DNA from: Agapetus fuscipes
Lineage: Eukaryota; Arthropoda; Insecta; Trichoptera; Glossosomatidae
DNA length: 64,000 bases
NCBI GenBank assembly: GCA_951799405.1
Contig: OX637345.1
Span: forward strand, 9,424,001-9,488,000
Direction of reading: 5' to 3'
The notes below the pieces were generated by a model. The model saw only the letters and a list, made by a program, of their open reading frames with translations, did no database searches and had not been told where the DNA came from. How positions within the stretch are numbered: position 1 is the stretch's first letter; every line of letters starts with the position of its first letter. The position numbers and the translations under genes are program-made. This document shows, piece by piece, positions 45,190 through 54,701 of the stretch.

Positions 45190-45845
45190 AAATTTACGCT
45201 AACGTATAATATCCGAAAAACTGCAACATCCACCACCTAGTTGGCCACCTTAGTTGGGGTCTCCCCGCTCCCCGCTTGAACATTCTCGGGGCTATTCTTA
45301 AACATTGTAGTCGTCGGTTGAGCCCACGCTTTGACAAACTAATGATGCCTGGCTTGTAAGCCTCATCACAACTTACGGTCATTCTTACCTACCGTATTTG
45401 GTAATATTTGTATGAAGACAAATCAGCTGTTCACTTGTGGCCATCTTGGATTGACAGGTCTTCATATAAATGCATCATTAGTTAGTCAAAGCGTGGGCTC
45501 AACCGACGACTAAAATGTCTAAGAATAGCCCCGTCTGGGTCGCCACTGGACGATTCTTTTCGGCCACCTATCATGGCCCTGCGTTTCGACGTCACTAGTC
45601 CAGCGCCACTTTAAGCAGGCCACTCGCTGTATGACATCAGTGACACCAGTGCTTTCTCTGAGGCTGATTCCCAGCATCCTCCTTTCAATAGCTCTTTGGC
45701 ACGTCCTCAGTCTGTTGGCGCTATACTGAGTGAGCCCTTTTGTTTCCAAGCCATAGGTGGATATTGTAAGCACGCATGATTCAAAGACCTTGCGTTTTGA
45801 TGAATCTTTGGCCCGCAATATCATCTGAGTTTGACGCGCCTGCAG
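45190..45845 (-). mobile_element. RTE-like LINE C-terminal part, interrupted
   Basis: The minus strand at 45519-45824 reads SSKRKVFESCVLTISTYGLE, RTCQRAIERRMLGISLR and DRWPKRIVQWRPR. The continuing KRGAGRPQLRW block lies at 45230-45280, beyond a 247-bp inserted MITE. This is the RT thumb and C-terminus of an RTE-like LINE. Confidence 0.8.
45287..45533. mobile_element. MITE-K, 247 bp with ~60-bp inverted ends
   Basis: Both ends read CGGGGCTATTCTTA inward, and about 60 bases of each end are complementary with few mismatches (GTCGTCGGTTGAGCCCACGC in the arm). TCT is present on both sides (45284-45286, 45534-45536). The flanks rejoin the RTE frame. No coding capacity. Three-base duplication fits Harbinger or CACTA, but the end sequence matches neither clearly. 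Confidence 0.8.
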
Positions 45846-45849
45846 TGGA

Positions 45850-46293
45850 GGGACCTCTGTTTGCCCGGCTGTAGTCGGAGCGTCATAAATATGGATAAAA
45901 CTAATTCCACGGCGTTAATTCTGAAAAAAGCGCGCGCCTCGGGGGAAATTATGTTTTAATAACCTGCAGGTCCACGGCTTGCCTCTCTCTTCTCTCTTCA
46001 ACACCCCACGCTAGAGGGAGACGGGTGTGAGGTTCCCTCGCTCGTCTCTGTCTAACGCCTCATGTTAGAGGGAGATCGAGTGTGAGCTGTCAGAGTTGCA
46101 TACAGTGTGAGATGCAAGCTGCAACTGATCGCGTATGTTGAAGCGATGTGCATAGATTATACACTGATTAAACATTTTGTTTTATTTTTCACTTAAATCA
46201 ACTTTTTTTATAATCTAAGAAAAAATGCATGTAAAATACAAAATTTAAAGTGTTACGTCTTCACATTTTTAACTGACTTTAATTTAAATAATT
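45850..46293. other. Unassigned sequence with a two-unit direct repeat
   Basis: AGAGGGAGACGGGTGTGAG and AGAGGGAGATCGAGTGTGAG lie about 60 bases apart (46010-46095). No gene. Confidence 0.4.
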
Positions 46294-46294
46294 A

Positions 46295-46551
46295 TGTTCC
46301 TTGACTTATAGGTTGGTATGCGGCTGACCACCCATGCTGTAAAAATGGTTCACTTTGCCAATGTCACCCCTGTCTCAGGGAAGGACGGCAAGAGTTGCAG
46401 GGTGTATGTCCATTTGAGATTTGGTTTTTATGTTGTAGGTTCACATGAGGCATGTGCAAGCGCGAACTTGTACGTGTCTGGTTGTGAGAATGCATGTAAT
46501 GTGAATCTCCAATGTAACATATCCTTGCAACTTAGATTAGATTAGATTAGA
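46295..46551 (+). mobile_element. Rep-C full-length reference copy
   Basis: Starts TTCCTTGACTTATAGGTTGG; blocks in order GCTGACCACCCATGCTGTAA, GGTTCACTTTGCCAATGTCA, CAGGGAAGGACGGCAAGAG, CATTTGAGATTTGG, CACATGAGGCATGTGCAAGC, GTGAATCTCCAATGTAAC, CTTGCAACTTAGATTAG; tail of four ATTAG units. About 97 percent like the copy at 2956. No tRNA-like box A is clear; GGTTCACTT is a weak B-box match. Class is uncertain: SINE-like or a short non-LTR derivative. Confidence 0.85.
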
Positions 46552-47375
46552 TGTGCATGGATTTTTGACAGCTCGTCCCTTTAGTGCTTGTTTTTCTTAT
46601 TTCTATCAAAAGTAAATTCACCCTTTCTCCAGTACAATTACTTCGGAGAATTCGTGACTTAAGCTGTCTTGACAAAGGAGATGTCACATTATTCATTGAG
46701 ATTGAATTTTTCAAAAAAAAACTTTAAAAATTCAACATTATCATGCATGAAAATAGTGATAAACTTAAGGTGGAATCAAAAAGATAGTATGCAATTACAA
46801 ATATGAATAAAAGTATATTTGTTGAGGTGACAGCCACCTGTAAGAAAAAAGAGGTAGGATACGGTAACAGAAACATCATTCAAAAGGAATGAAAACAATT
46901 ACAAACAAAATGTCGGTGTACATTTCCATCGTTTACTGAAGCACTTCTGGTTTTATTTGAGTACCGTCCCGCCGTGTCCCGCCACCTCACATTTATTATT
47001 CTTGTTTTAAACTGCAGTCTGTGTAACCAGGGGTTGTTATCTTTGTCGGCGGACACACTCAAACTGAAAGCACTAAAATAATCAAAATAATGACATGTAC
47101 ACGTAACTCGTTCGCAGCACGGGAGGGCTCCCGAGGATTGCATTAAATAAATACAGAATAAAACTCTCTCCTAGTGGCTGACACACAAAATGTAGGTAGG
47201 GGAGATTGGGGACCATCAAGAACTTTTGTTACACAATAAATATTTTATGGTAGTTTTATTTTTATATGAAAAACACATGTAGTAGATTCAAATTGTTGTT
47301 TCGAATACTACTGTCATCAGTCTTAAAGTTACAGGAGTTACTCAGTAAATCTGGATATTCTACAATGATCTTACA
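46552..47375. other. No recognised feature
   Basis: Unassigned sequence; an 87-codon minus-strand frame has no recognisable similarity. Confidence 0.35.
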
Positions 47376-47885
47376 ACGACCGGTGTGTAGTCTAGTGGTT
47401 ACCACTTCTAGCTCTTTATCCGTGAATCATATTTCCGTCGGACCACAAAAACTATGAGTATTTAAAAAAAAAGTTTAAACTCTGGGTTGAAAAATTCATT
47501 GCATTTCAATTCATTGCTTTGATTGCCTAAAAAAGGTCCAGCCTTACAGCAATAGCTTGAGAATTGACGTTTTATAGCAACGATCAAGCTTGAAACAAGC
47601 TCGGTCGATAGCTTGGTTGGTAGAATGCTTGCATTTCATGCTGAGAGTGTGATATATCGCTTCGGTGTTTATTTAAAACCCAAAGTAAAATACCGGCAAG
47701 GCTCACTCAGCCTTCATAAAAAATGAGAAACAGTTCCCCGCAAGCGGGGAAATTACCCACATAAATTAAAGTGGTTTGCGTAAGACCAATCCCCTTACCT
47801 GTGAAAATAAATAGATTCCACGCTACACGCGTAAACCCTTTTCGGGATTGACACGGTAAGAAATTGCACTGTTTATGCAGCTTAT
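47376..47885 (+). mobile_element. Composite SINE-B/SINE-A with two tRNA heads
   Basis: Decayed SINE-B head (GTGTAGTCTAGTGGTTACCA) and body run to CAAGCTTGAAACAAGCTC, then directly into GGTCGATAGCTTGGTTGGTA and the SINE-A body with a shortened head (no B box). Ends GTTTATGCAGCTTA. Confidence 0.8.
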
Positions 47886-47936
47886 TTTTTTTCTAAGAGC
47901 ATATTTCTTTAATAATATAACCAACAATAACGACGA

Positions 47937-48256
47937 CTGATCCATAGTCTAGTGATTTACACTTCTGACTCGTAAATGAAAGTTTGTGGATTCGAATCCC
48001 GGCGGAGCACAAAAAATATACCATTTATACATTTTCAAATACGCTCATCGCTGGGTGAAAATTCATATTTATTTACCAAAGACCGGTCACTAAAGGTCCA
48101 TCCAGCCTTACAGCAACTGGGTCTTGCTTGAGTATTGGCGCTTTGTAGCGACGACCAAGCTCGTAAACACCTCTGTGGCACTTCAACAAGTATCATAGAC
48201 CCCAACAGTCTCTGAAATCTAAGGAGTCTCCCACAGAGGATCTCTTAAAAAAAAAA
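47937..48256 (+). mobile_element. SINE-B full copy with LINE-D tail
   Basis: CATAGTCTAGTGATTTACAC, GGATTCGAATCCCGGCGGAG, body to ACCAAGCTCGTAAA, then CACCTCTGTGGCACTTC, AGTCTCTGAAATCTAAGG and an A run. The clearest example of the LINE-D tail form. Confidence 0.9.
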
Positions 48257-48467
48257 AAATAGCTTTCCCATCATACTTTCGAGTAAAAACGGCCCAAACC
48301 TCTCAACTGCCCAATGCTCCCCCATCTCCCCCAGCATGTAAGCTTTCATTCGGGGAGCATGAACAGCCATTTTGTACATTTACAGTTTTTTAATGACTCA
48401 ATGACACGGAGAGATTAACGAAATTAAATTGTTTCTGTAAACGCTGAATTCATTGAAATTCTACATC

Positions 48468-48587
48468 GTATATGGTCTACAATATATAATCAAAGTTGCA
48501 AAGATATATTTCATGCATTCACACAAGGAGACACGTATAAGTTTGCACTTACACATGCCGCATGTGGACTTACAATATAAAAACCCA
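48468..48587 (-). mobile_element. Rep-C 3' half, inverted
   Basis: TATATAATCAAAGTTGCAAA tail and CACATGCCGCATGTGGAC; it abuts a plus-strand 3' part with no spacer. Confidence 0.75.
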
Positions 48588-48655
48588 AATGTGTCTGTTT
48601 TTGGGCATGCATTTGATATGAGTTTCGAATGTTAATATATCTTTGCAACTTAGAT
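48588..48655 (+). mobile_element. Rep-C 3' end fragment
   Basis: GTGTCTGTTTTTGGGCATGC to TCTTTGCAACTTAGATTA. Confidence 0.75.
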
Positions 48656-48707
48656 TATTAAGCTAAGCTATACTTAGATAATAAGCTATCACAATTACTC
48701 ATATGAC

Positions 48708-48965
48708 TGATTATAATCTTATCTAAGTTGCAAGGATATGACGTAACATTAAGGAATCATATTATATGCATTTTCACAAGCAGACATGTATAAGTTCGTG
48801 CTTAAACATGCCGCATGTGGACTACATGTAAAAACCCAAATCTCACTTTGAACATACACCCTGTAACTCTGGCCGACCTTTCCTGAAACAGGGGTGACAT
48901 TGGCAAAGTGAACCATTTTCTACAGCATGGGTGGTCAGCCGCATACCGATCTATAAGTCAAGGAA
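48708..48965 (-). mobile_element. Rep-C full-length copy
   Basis: AATCTTATCTAAGTTGCAAG tail, CTTTCCTGAAACAGGGGTGA, and 5' end CTATAAGTCAAGGAA. Confidence 0.85.
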
Positions 48966-49017
48966 ACAATATAAGTCATTATACGACCTAGATATTTTGA
49001 TTGCGGACTTATTTTGT

Positions 49018-49072
49018 AAATTAACAAGTGCGAACTAAATAGTGTCTGCTAGTAAGCATGCCTTAAATATAA
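49018..49072 (+). mobile_element. Rep-C short fragment
   Basis: AACAAGTGCGAACTAAATAG and GTCTGCTAGTAAGCATGCC resemble the Rep-C middle. Confidence 0.4.
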
Positions 49073-49083
49073 ACACAACTAAA

Positions 49084-49410
49084 AACGCAACTAAGCTACA
49101 TATATAGTGTATAAGCTACATATACAGAGTAGTGTCGCGTTATTCCCGAAGGATTTCGCATGTGGCAAGTGGAACCTATTTATTTCTGCAGTCAAGAGGG
49201 CCGGCCTTTCGCCAACCACTTGAATTGGGTGTTCCCGAGATGGCTGGTACTCATTTCTATATTTCAATATGTGAAGGCTGAGTAAACCTTGCCGGTATTT
49301 AATAAAGTATAAACACCGAAACGGGAAATTATTTCTGACTCCCTCGGTGGGATTCGAACCTGAGCTCTTGGCATGGAATGTAAGCACTCTATCAACTGAA
49401 TGAATGGACG
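49084..49410 (-). mobile_element. SINE-A copy
   Basis: 3' end CGCAACTAAGCTACATATAT, body, and head with GGGATTCGAACCTGAGCTC at 49361. The A box side is decayed. Confidence 0.8.
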
Positions 49411-49490
49411 GAAATATGAGCCTTAACAATCAATTTATATATTCTTAATATATTTTAGTAAATCTATTTACACAGTGAAAGTCCATTTTT

Positions 49491-49620
49491 AATTATTTAA
49501 AAATTAAATGGGATAAAAACAGAGTTTTAATTCACTTATTTATAAGAAATAAATAAAAAGTTTGGCTATAAATAAGTGAATTAAAACTCTGTTTTGATCC
49601 AATTTAATTGTTAAATAATT
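49491..49620. repeat. Long AT-rich inverted repeat
   Basis: Arms 49491-49544 and 49566-49620 are nearly complementary (CAGAGTTTTAATTCACTTAT against ATAAGTGAATTAAAACTCTG) around a 21-base loop. Confidence 0.8.
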
Positions 49621-49989
49621 ATATATTCTCAACTTGACTCATACACAAACATACACGATATTGAGTTGTGCATTGTACACAACTCTGAGCTAGTATGTAG
49701 AGAGATATGGGGCAACAAGCGCACACAATAACAAATACCACACTTGTGTACATTCATCACAACTCTGCCAGCTGGAAACTGTAATACTGACGTGTACATG
49801 GAGTGATAACATAGAGGAGCAGAAACTAACTTACTGCATTGATACATACTGCAGTCCACATTTGTCTCTGTCCTGTCAAACGTTGCAGTGGTGTAGTCAT
49901 ACAAAACATGCTTTTACAAATCAGTTTTTATGTTCTCTTGCTTTCTCCATTATGTGTTATAGCACCCAATGCCATAATCTCTTCCTTTA

Positions 49990-50640
49990 CTTTTAGGTTG
50001 GTATGCGGCTGACCACCCATGCTGTAAAAAATGTTCACTTTACCAATGTCACCCCTGTTTCAGGGAAGGGTGGCAAGAGTTGCAGGGTGTTAGTCCCTTT
50101 GAGATTTGGGTTTGTATGTTGTAAGTCCACATGCGACATGTGCAGGCCCGGATTAAGGGTGGTTCGAGCGGTGCGACCGAACCAGGGCCCCCACGCCCAG
50201 GGGGCCCCCAGTGTGTCAAAAAACTGTTTTTTTTTCATTGCCCATGTCTTCGCGAGCATTTGTGACCAAGGCACCTCCGATTACAAACTTTATAAAAATA
50301 CTTTAAATGCATTACAACCAAAATATATTAGGAGCTCAAGTCTTATGAGGCATAAGTGACCAAGGGGCGCCCTAAGGCTCAAAAATATTATGAAGAAAAC
50401 ATTTCAACATTTTTTCTTCAAAAATAAGGGTGAACAAAATAGGGATGAAGGGGGGGAATTTTCAGGGAGAAGGAGAGGGCATATAAGGGGCCCCGACTTT
50501 TTCCCCGCACCAGGACCCCCAGAACGGTTAATCCAGGCCTGGACATGTGCAAGCGCAAACTTGTAAGTGTCTGCTTGTGAGAATGCATATAATGTGAATC
50601 CTCAATGTAACATATCTTTGCAACTTAGATAAGATTAGAT
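49990..50640 (+). mobile_element. Rep-C copy split by a hAT element
   Basis: 5' part TTTAGGTTGGTATGCGGCTG to CACATGCGACATGTG, then the 399-bp insertion, then CAAGCGCAAACTTGTAAGTG to TTTGCAACTTAGATAAGATT. Host Rep-J rejoins as AATCTC/TTAAAATAACGCC with no clear duplication. Confidence 0.85.
50143..50541. mobile_element. Nonautonomous hAT-type element, 399 bp
   Basis: Inverted ends CAGGCCCGGATTAAGG and CAGGCCTGGATTAACC (complement), flanked by a perfect 8-bp duplication GACATGTG (50135-50142, 50542-50549). Eight-base duplications and CAGG-type ends are hallmarks of hAT. GC-rich near both ends (GGGCCCCC). No transposase. Confidence 0.9.
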
Positions 50641-50809
50641 CTTAAAATAACGCCTTTTTCTATTAAAATTCGTCAATTTTATCGATCACAAGGTTTATGA
50701 CGCATGCTTACTATTTTCGGCCTGTTTCGAACATAGTACGCACCCGACAATGTTGCTACCTTTCTTGAAATATTTTTACATTCGACCGAGTTTTTTTTAG
50801 TAAATATCG

Positions 50810-51161
50810 TGTTATGATTTTACTGGGTTCTCTTTTAATTAAACTGCAAATTATTTACTTTAACAGAATTTATTTTACACGGTTTTTGTTCACAATTTAC
50901 AACAGTTGATTTCTAGCTCTTTCTTTTGATTTCAAGGCTCAATGTTTTAATCGACACTCTCCTGATGCCCCATTGCAGTCCCTTTATATATGTAGGTACA
51001 AAAGAGATCTTTCTTGCATATTCCAGGCCATTCGATCTCTGTTCTAGATTACCTAGACAGCTGTTCTGTACCTTACTACTACCATCATGGATCATACTGG
51101 ACCGTTCCACACACACTATTGTACCTGTACAGGCGCGCGTAGGTACTCCAAATTCGTAACA
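50810..51161 (-). mobile_element. Solo LTR (complement), 352 bp
   Basis: TGTTATGATTTTACTGGG to CAAATTCGTAACA on the plus strand, flanked by ATCG and ATGG (one mismatch). A minus-strand TATA-like TATATAAAGG lies near 50990. Sits inside Rep-J. Confidence 0.65.
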
Positions 51162-51359
51162 ATGGAAATGCAATTTTGAAGTTCTTTGTTCTCTTTCTTA
51201 CTAATGACCATTTTCGTAAATTAGTTGAAACAGATTTGTAATGTACATTTTCATTAAAATAATTTATAGGCCACAGATATCATAAGTCAAATGACGTGTA
51301 TGTGCGCGCTTAGTATGTCTGCAGGCTTTACAGAGGGCTGAAGGGATTTATCACTGAAG

Positions 51360-51420
51360 GGTTCGTGTGGGGGGTGGGGGTGTGGGGGGGTGGCGAGGGT
51401 AGGAAAGGGAGGGAGGGGTC
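51360..51420 (+). other. G-rich tract
   Basis: Several runs of three to seven G separated by one to five bases (GGGGGGTGGGGGTGTGGGGG), followed by AGGGAGGGAGGGG. Fits the pattern of a G-quadruplex; function unknown. Confidence 0.7.
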
Positions 51421-51461
51421 AACTTAAATAATTATTATAATCGTGACAATTATTTCAAAAC

Positions 51462-51960
51462 ATTGCCCGTAGTTCAATGGTAAAACTTCGGACTTTGAAT
51501 GGCAGGGTTGTGGGCTCGATTCCCGGCGGAGCACAAAAAATATAAGATTAATATTTTCAAATTTGCTCTTTGCTGGGTTGAAAAATTCATAAACCTTTAC
51601 CAATGACCGGTCACCAAAGGTCCATCCAGCCTTACAGCAACTGGGTCTTGCTTGAGAATTGGCGCTTTGTAGCGACGACGATCAAGCTCGTAAAAAGGTT
51701 GATAGCTCAATTGGTAGAATGCTTGCATTCCATGCCGAGATCAAGGGTTCGATCTCAAGGTTTACTCAGCCTTCACAAGAAATGAGAACCAGCCCCCCGG
51801 GAGCTGGGAAACCACCACTTCAACTGAAAGTGGTTGGTGTGAGGCCGGCCCCCTTACCTGTAAAAATAAATAGGTCCCGAATCGCCACATGCGACCCCTT
51901 CGGGGATAACGCAGGCAATAAGTTACACTATATGTGTAGCTTCATTGATTTAAATAAATA
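51462..51960 (+). mobile_element. Composite SINE-B/SINE-A with two tRNA heads
   Basis: SINE-B head (CGTAGTTCAATGGTAAAACT, GGGCTCGATTCCCGGCGGAG) and full body lead through GATCAAGCTCGTAAAAAGG into TTGATAGCTCAATTGGTAG and a SINE-A body with a shortened head-body join. It ends TATGTGTAGCTTCATTG; a second TGTGTAGCTTAGTTGC follows at about 51993. Confidence 0.9.
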
Positions 51961-52070
51961 TTTAAATAAAAATGTATATTATTTATATCGATGTGTAGCT
52001 TAGTTGCATTTTTTTTTTGTAAATGCTGCCACTGCCCTACATTCGTTGTTTACTTTTTTCTGGATTATTT

Positions 52071-52142
52071 TTCCTTGACTAATAGGTTGGTATGAAGACT
52101 CATAGTTTAAAAAATGGTTCACTTTTCCAATGTCACCCCTGA
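52071..52142 (+). mobile_element. Rep-C 5' fragment
   Basis: TTCCTTGACTAATAGGTTGG to CCAATGTCACCCCTGAC, then a new Rep-C copy begins. Confidence 0.75.
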
Positions 52143-52154
52143 CTTATAGGTTGT

Positions 52155-52412
52155 ATCCCTTGACTTATAGGTTGGTATGAGACTGACCACTCATATTGTA
52201 AATAATTATTCACTTTTCCAATGTCACCCCTGTTCCGGGGAAGGTCGGCAAAATTTGCAGAGCTTATGTTAATTTGAAGTTTATATCTTAATTTGTAAGT
52301 ACACATTCAGCATTTGTAAGCGCGAACTTACACGTTTTTTTTTGTAGGCATGCATTTGATATGAGCTTTGAATGTTTATATATCCTTGCAACTTAGGTTA
52401 TTATAGATTAAT
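52155..52412 (+). mobile_element. Rep-C full-length copy
   Basis: CCCTTGACTTATAGGTTGGT to CCTTGCAACTTAGGTTATTA; in direct tandem with the fragment before it. Confidence 0.85.
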
Positions 52413-52510
52413 ACAGACACGATACTTTCATCTCTGCAACACATGTTGGTATAAATTTTCATTTACTAGATTTGTTAATTTGTGCGTTCTTTGAAATCTT
52501 TAAATCCAAC

Positions 52511-52605
52511 AGTCCGTTAGATAGCTCAGTTGGTAGAATGCATGCGTGCCTAACAAAATATAAAACACCGGCAAGGTTTACTCACCGTTTACAACAAATG
52601 AGAAA
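52511..52605 (+). mobile_element. SINE-A 5' fragment
   Basis: GTTAGATAGCTCAGTTGGTA and CACCGGCAAGGTTTACTCAC with the section between mostly deleted. Confidence 0.65.
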
Positions 52606-52970
52606 AAACGAAGCAATCGGTCTTCCTTAGAGAAATAATAGACGAAGAATGATACCACAGTTCGTGAAGCCTTCAGTCCAACCTAATTGTTCTATCTCTG
52701 TCACCTAACTATACAACCTTGCGTCTAAACTCAACGCATAACGTTTTGCATGTATATTGTATGAAAACTAAATCACTCACAACGGGTACTGTAATAGCTT
52801 CCATACATTTTTCTATTAACGCGAGTGAAGTGAATTTTAGCATTTTTTGTACTCGGTGTACAGGTTATATGTGCGGCTGTTCCTTATCAGGCGTCACAAC
52901 ACTTCACGCCCTTGTGACGTCACTTCCCCCCTCCCACAAGTAGCGCCCTTCCTCTCTGCGTGTCACGACA
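52606..52970. other. No recognised feature
   Basis: Unassigned sequence. Confidence 0.3.
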
Positions 52971-53181
52971 ACTCGGCTACAAGATAATTCGTCCACAGAC
53001 ACTTCGGTCACCGATAATTCGGGCACACGGCTGTCATAAACATTTCGATCTACATATAACTTCGTCCCGAAAAACATATGATGAAAAATGAATTTCATGC
53101 GATTACGAGTTATTACTCAAATATATGCCTGTAAGTACATATCAATAGGACTACTTTTGTAGACAAATAAAAAGTTAATCA

Positions 53182-53290
53182 TACAGTTGCAGGTTTAAGG
53201 ATCATTTTAGTGGATTTTATTTAGTAGGTAAGTTGTAGACATGCAGCATGTCGCGAATTTACAGGTGATTGCTTGTGAGAAGACTTACGC
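53182..53290 (+). mobile_element. Rep-C fragment, decayed
   Basis: AGTTGCAGGTTTAAGGATCA, GACATGCAGCATGTCGCGAA and GATTGCTTGTGAGAAG keep the Rep-C order. Confidence 0.5.
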
Positions 53291-53527
53291 TAGAGACAAA
53301 AGTTTGGTAGAGGGCAAGTTTTTCGTGTAAAAGCTGTCTGTGGACCATATGTGTGACCAAAATGTCCATTACTCGTTCACAGACACATCGGTCACATTCT
53401 ATTCGATCCCAAGAGAGTTCATGATCGTGGACATTTTAGTCAAAGTTAATATTAAGGTCCACATACAGCTTCATTACAGAAAACATACTTTTGAAAAAAA
53501 GCAGGAAAAGTCGTTTGGATCAACTGT

Positions 53528-53868
53528 CATGATGATGATGGATGATTTCTTTCCTGTGGCGCCATTTCATGGTTCAGGACCATCTCAAGGGTGCCATGGC
53601 TTCTGGAGAAAAGCATTGTCTTCAGTCCTGAAGGTGGTGGTAGGCTGGTTCGCGCAAACACCTACGGACAAATCGTTCCAGGCAACCGGCCCGGCCACCG
53701 CAAAGCTCCTGTCTGCAAAATTTGATATGTTCGCTCTTTTGGGCACTATGACCTTGTTGACAGCAGTGAGGGCAGAGCGTAGTGGTCGTTTTGAAGGCTT
53801 ATTTGACAGAATGTCTCGGAGCCAATGTGTCTGTAAACGAGCTATCAAAGGCCGCGTTGTTTATGACC
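53528..53868 (-). mobile_element. CR1/L2-like LINE 3' end
   Basis: Minus-strand frame of about 87 codons ending at 53585 reads RTHWLRDIL-like start, KVIVPKRANISNFADRSFAV and AGPVAWNDLSVGV: the CR1/L2 C-terminus. A 3' UTR follows, ending in CATCATCATCATGAC. It interrupts the 14-bp repeats. Confidence 0.75.
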
Positions 53869-54329
53869 AAACTGTCGAATAACCTAATCGTCCATGATCG
53901 AACTGTTTGCGGACGAGTTGTCTGTGACTGAAATGTCGTTGACTGAAAAGTCATGTGGGTAATCTGGCGTGTAATTGAATTGTCAATGATTGTCTGAGAC
54001 CAAAATATCTTCTTCCAAAAAGTCTTGTGTTTGAATTTTCCGTGACCGAGTTGTCTGTGACTGAATTGTCGTTGATCCTCCCTCTAAGAGAGAAAGAGAG
54101 GAACCGAGAGAGACAAAGCAAGTGGCGCGGAGTGTGTAAGTTGGGATTTCTGGAATTGTCGGGATTTTGTGGTGACGACGTTTCTGGATGGAAATATATA
54201 TTATACGCGCAGACAGCGTCATTTCACTTTCACACGTGACAAATGTATTCAAAAACATTTATTTTAAAGGTAAACAAATCCTTTATGACTAAGCGGAGAT
54301 ATTAAATGTTCCGATATTTAGAAACCTCT

Positions 54330-54420
54330 TATTTTTTGTCAAGGGTGAATTGGTCCATGTCCCCCCTGTTTCAGCGAAGTTCAGCTAGATTTGGAAAGTT
54401 TGTTTTCATTGTTAGGTTTA
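54330..54420 (+). mobile_element. Rep-C fragment, very decayed
   Basis: GGTCCATGTCCCCCCTGTTT and CAGCGAAGTTCAGCTAGATT only. Confidence 0.4.
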
Positions 54421-54493
54421 GGTTAGAATTACGGTCGCTTGACATATTTACAAAAATTATAACTACATAGTTAAAATTACTTATCAGATATTA

Positions 54494-54657
54494 GATGAAC
54501 TGTTATAAGAGAGCTTACATTATTCTTGACGTTCGTTTCCTCTCTGCACGACCTGAGTCGTCATGCAGAGTAGGTGTCTTCTGAAGACGTTAGCTACTTC
54601 GCTAACGAAACGTCGAGAATAATGAAAGAGAAGAATGTTATCTTATAACAGTTGGTC
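54494..54657. mobile_element. Penelope-like foldback with hammerhead-like core
   Basis: Arms GAACTGTTATAAGAGAGC...ATTCTTGACGTTCG and CGTCGAGAATAAT...TCTTATAACAGTT are inverted copies of one end. Between them the plus strand reads CTGAAGA, then stem GTTAGC/GCTAAC, then GAAAC (54581-54611). The end sequence also appears at 12000. Confidence 0.55.
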
Positions 54658-54701
54658 TAACATAATTTTCCTAAATGTTAACTGTGTAGTTATAATTATT
54701 G

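Larger units (their letters stand above)
49629..51295 (-). repeat. Rep-J copy carrying nested insertions
   Basis: Rep-J blocks in reverse orientation: GTGTAGTCATACAAAACATG (49890), CCAATGCCATAATCTC (49968), then after Rep-C TTTTATCGATCACAAGG and CGAACATAGTACGCACCCGA, and after the LTR TTCTTACTAATGACCATTTT and CACAGATATCATAAGTC. The order matches 30483-31020 reversed. Confidence 0.65.
52975..54075. repeat. Decayed 14-15-bp repeats, interrupted by a LINE
   Basis: Patches at 52975-53060, 53330-53535 and 53865-54075 repeat a loose TGTC-GTGAC-GAA unit on either strand, for example GAGTTGTCTGTGACTGAA and TTGTCGTTGACTGAA. Units have drifted too far to count. The unit resembles half of the 28-bp satellite at 23455. 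Confidence 0.55.

Noticed and set aside
53340..53882. 180-codon plus-strand frame
   Set aside because: Its second half is the complement of a CR1/L2-like RT C-terminus and its first half is decayed 14-bp repeat.
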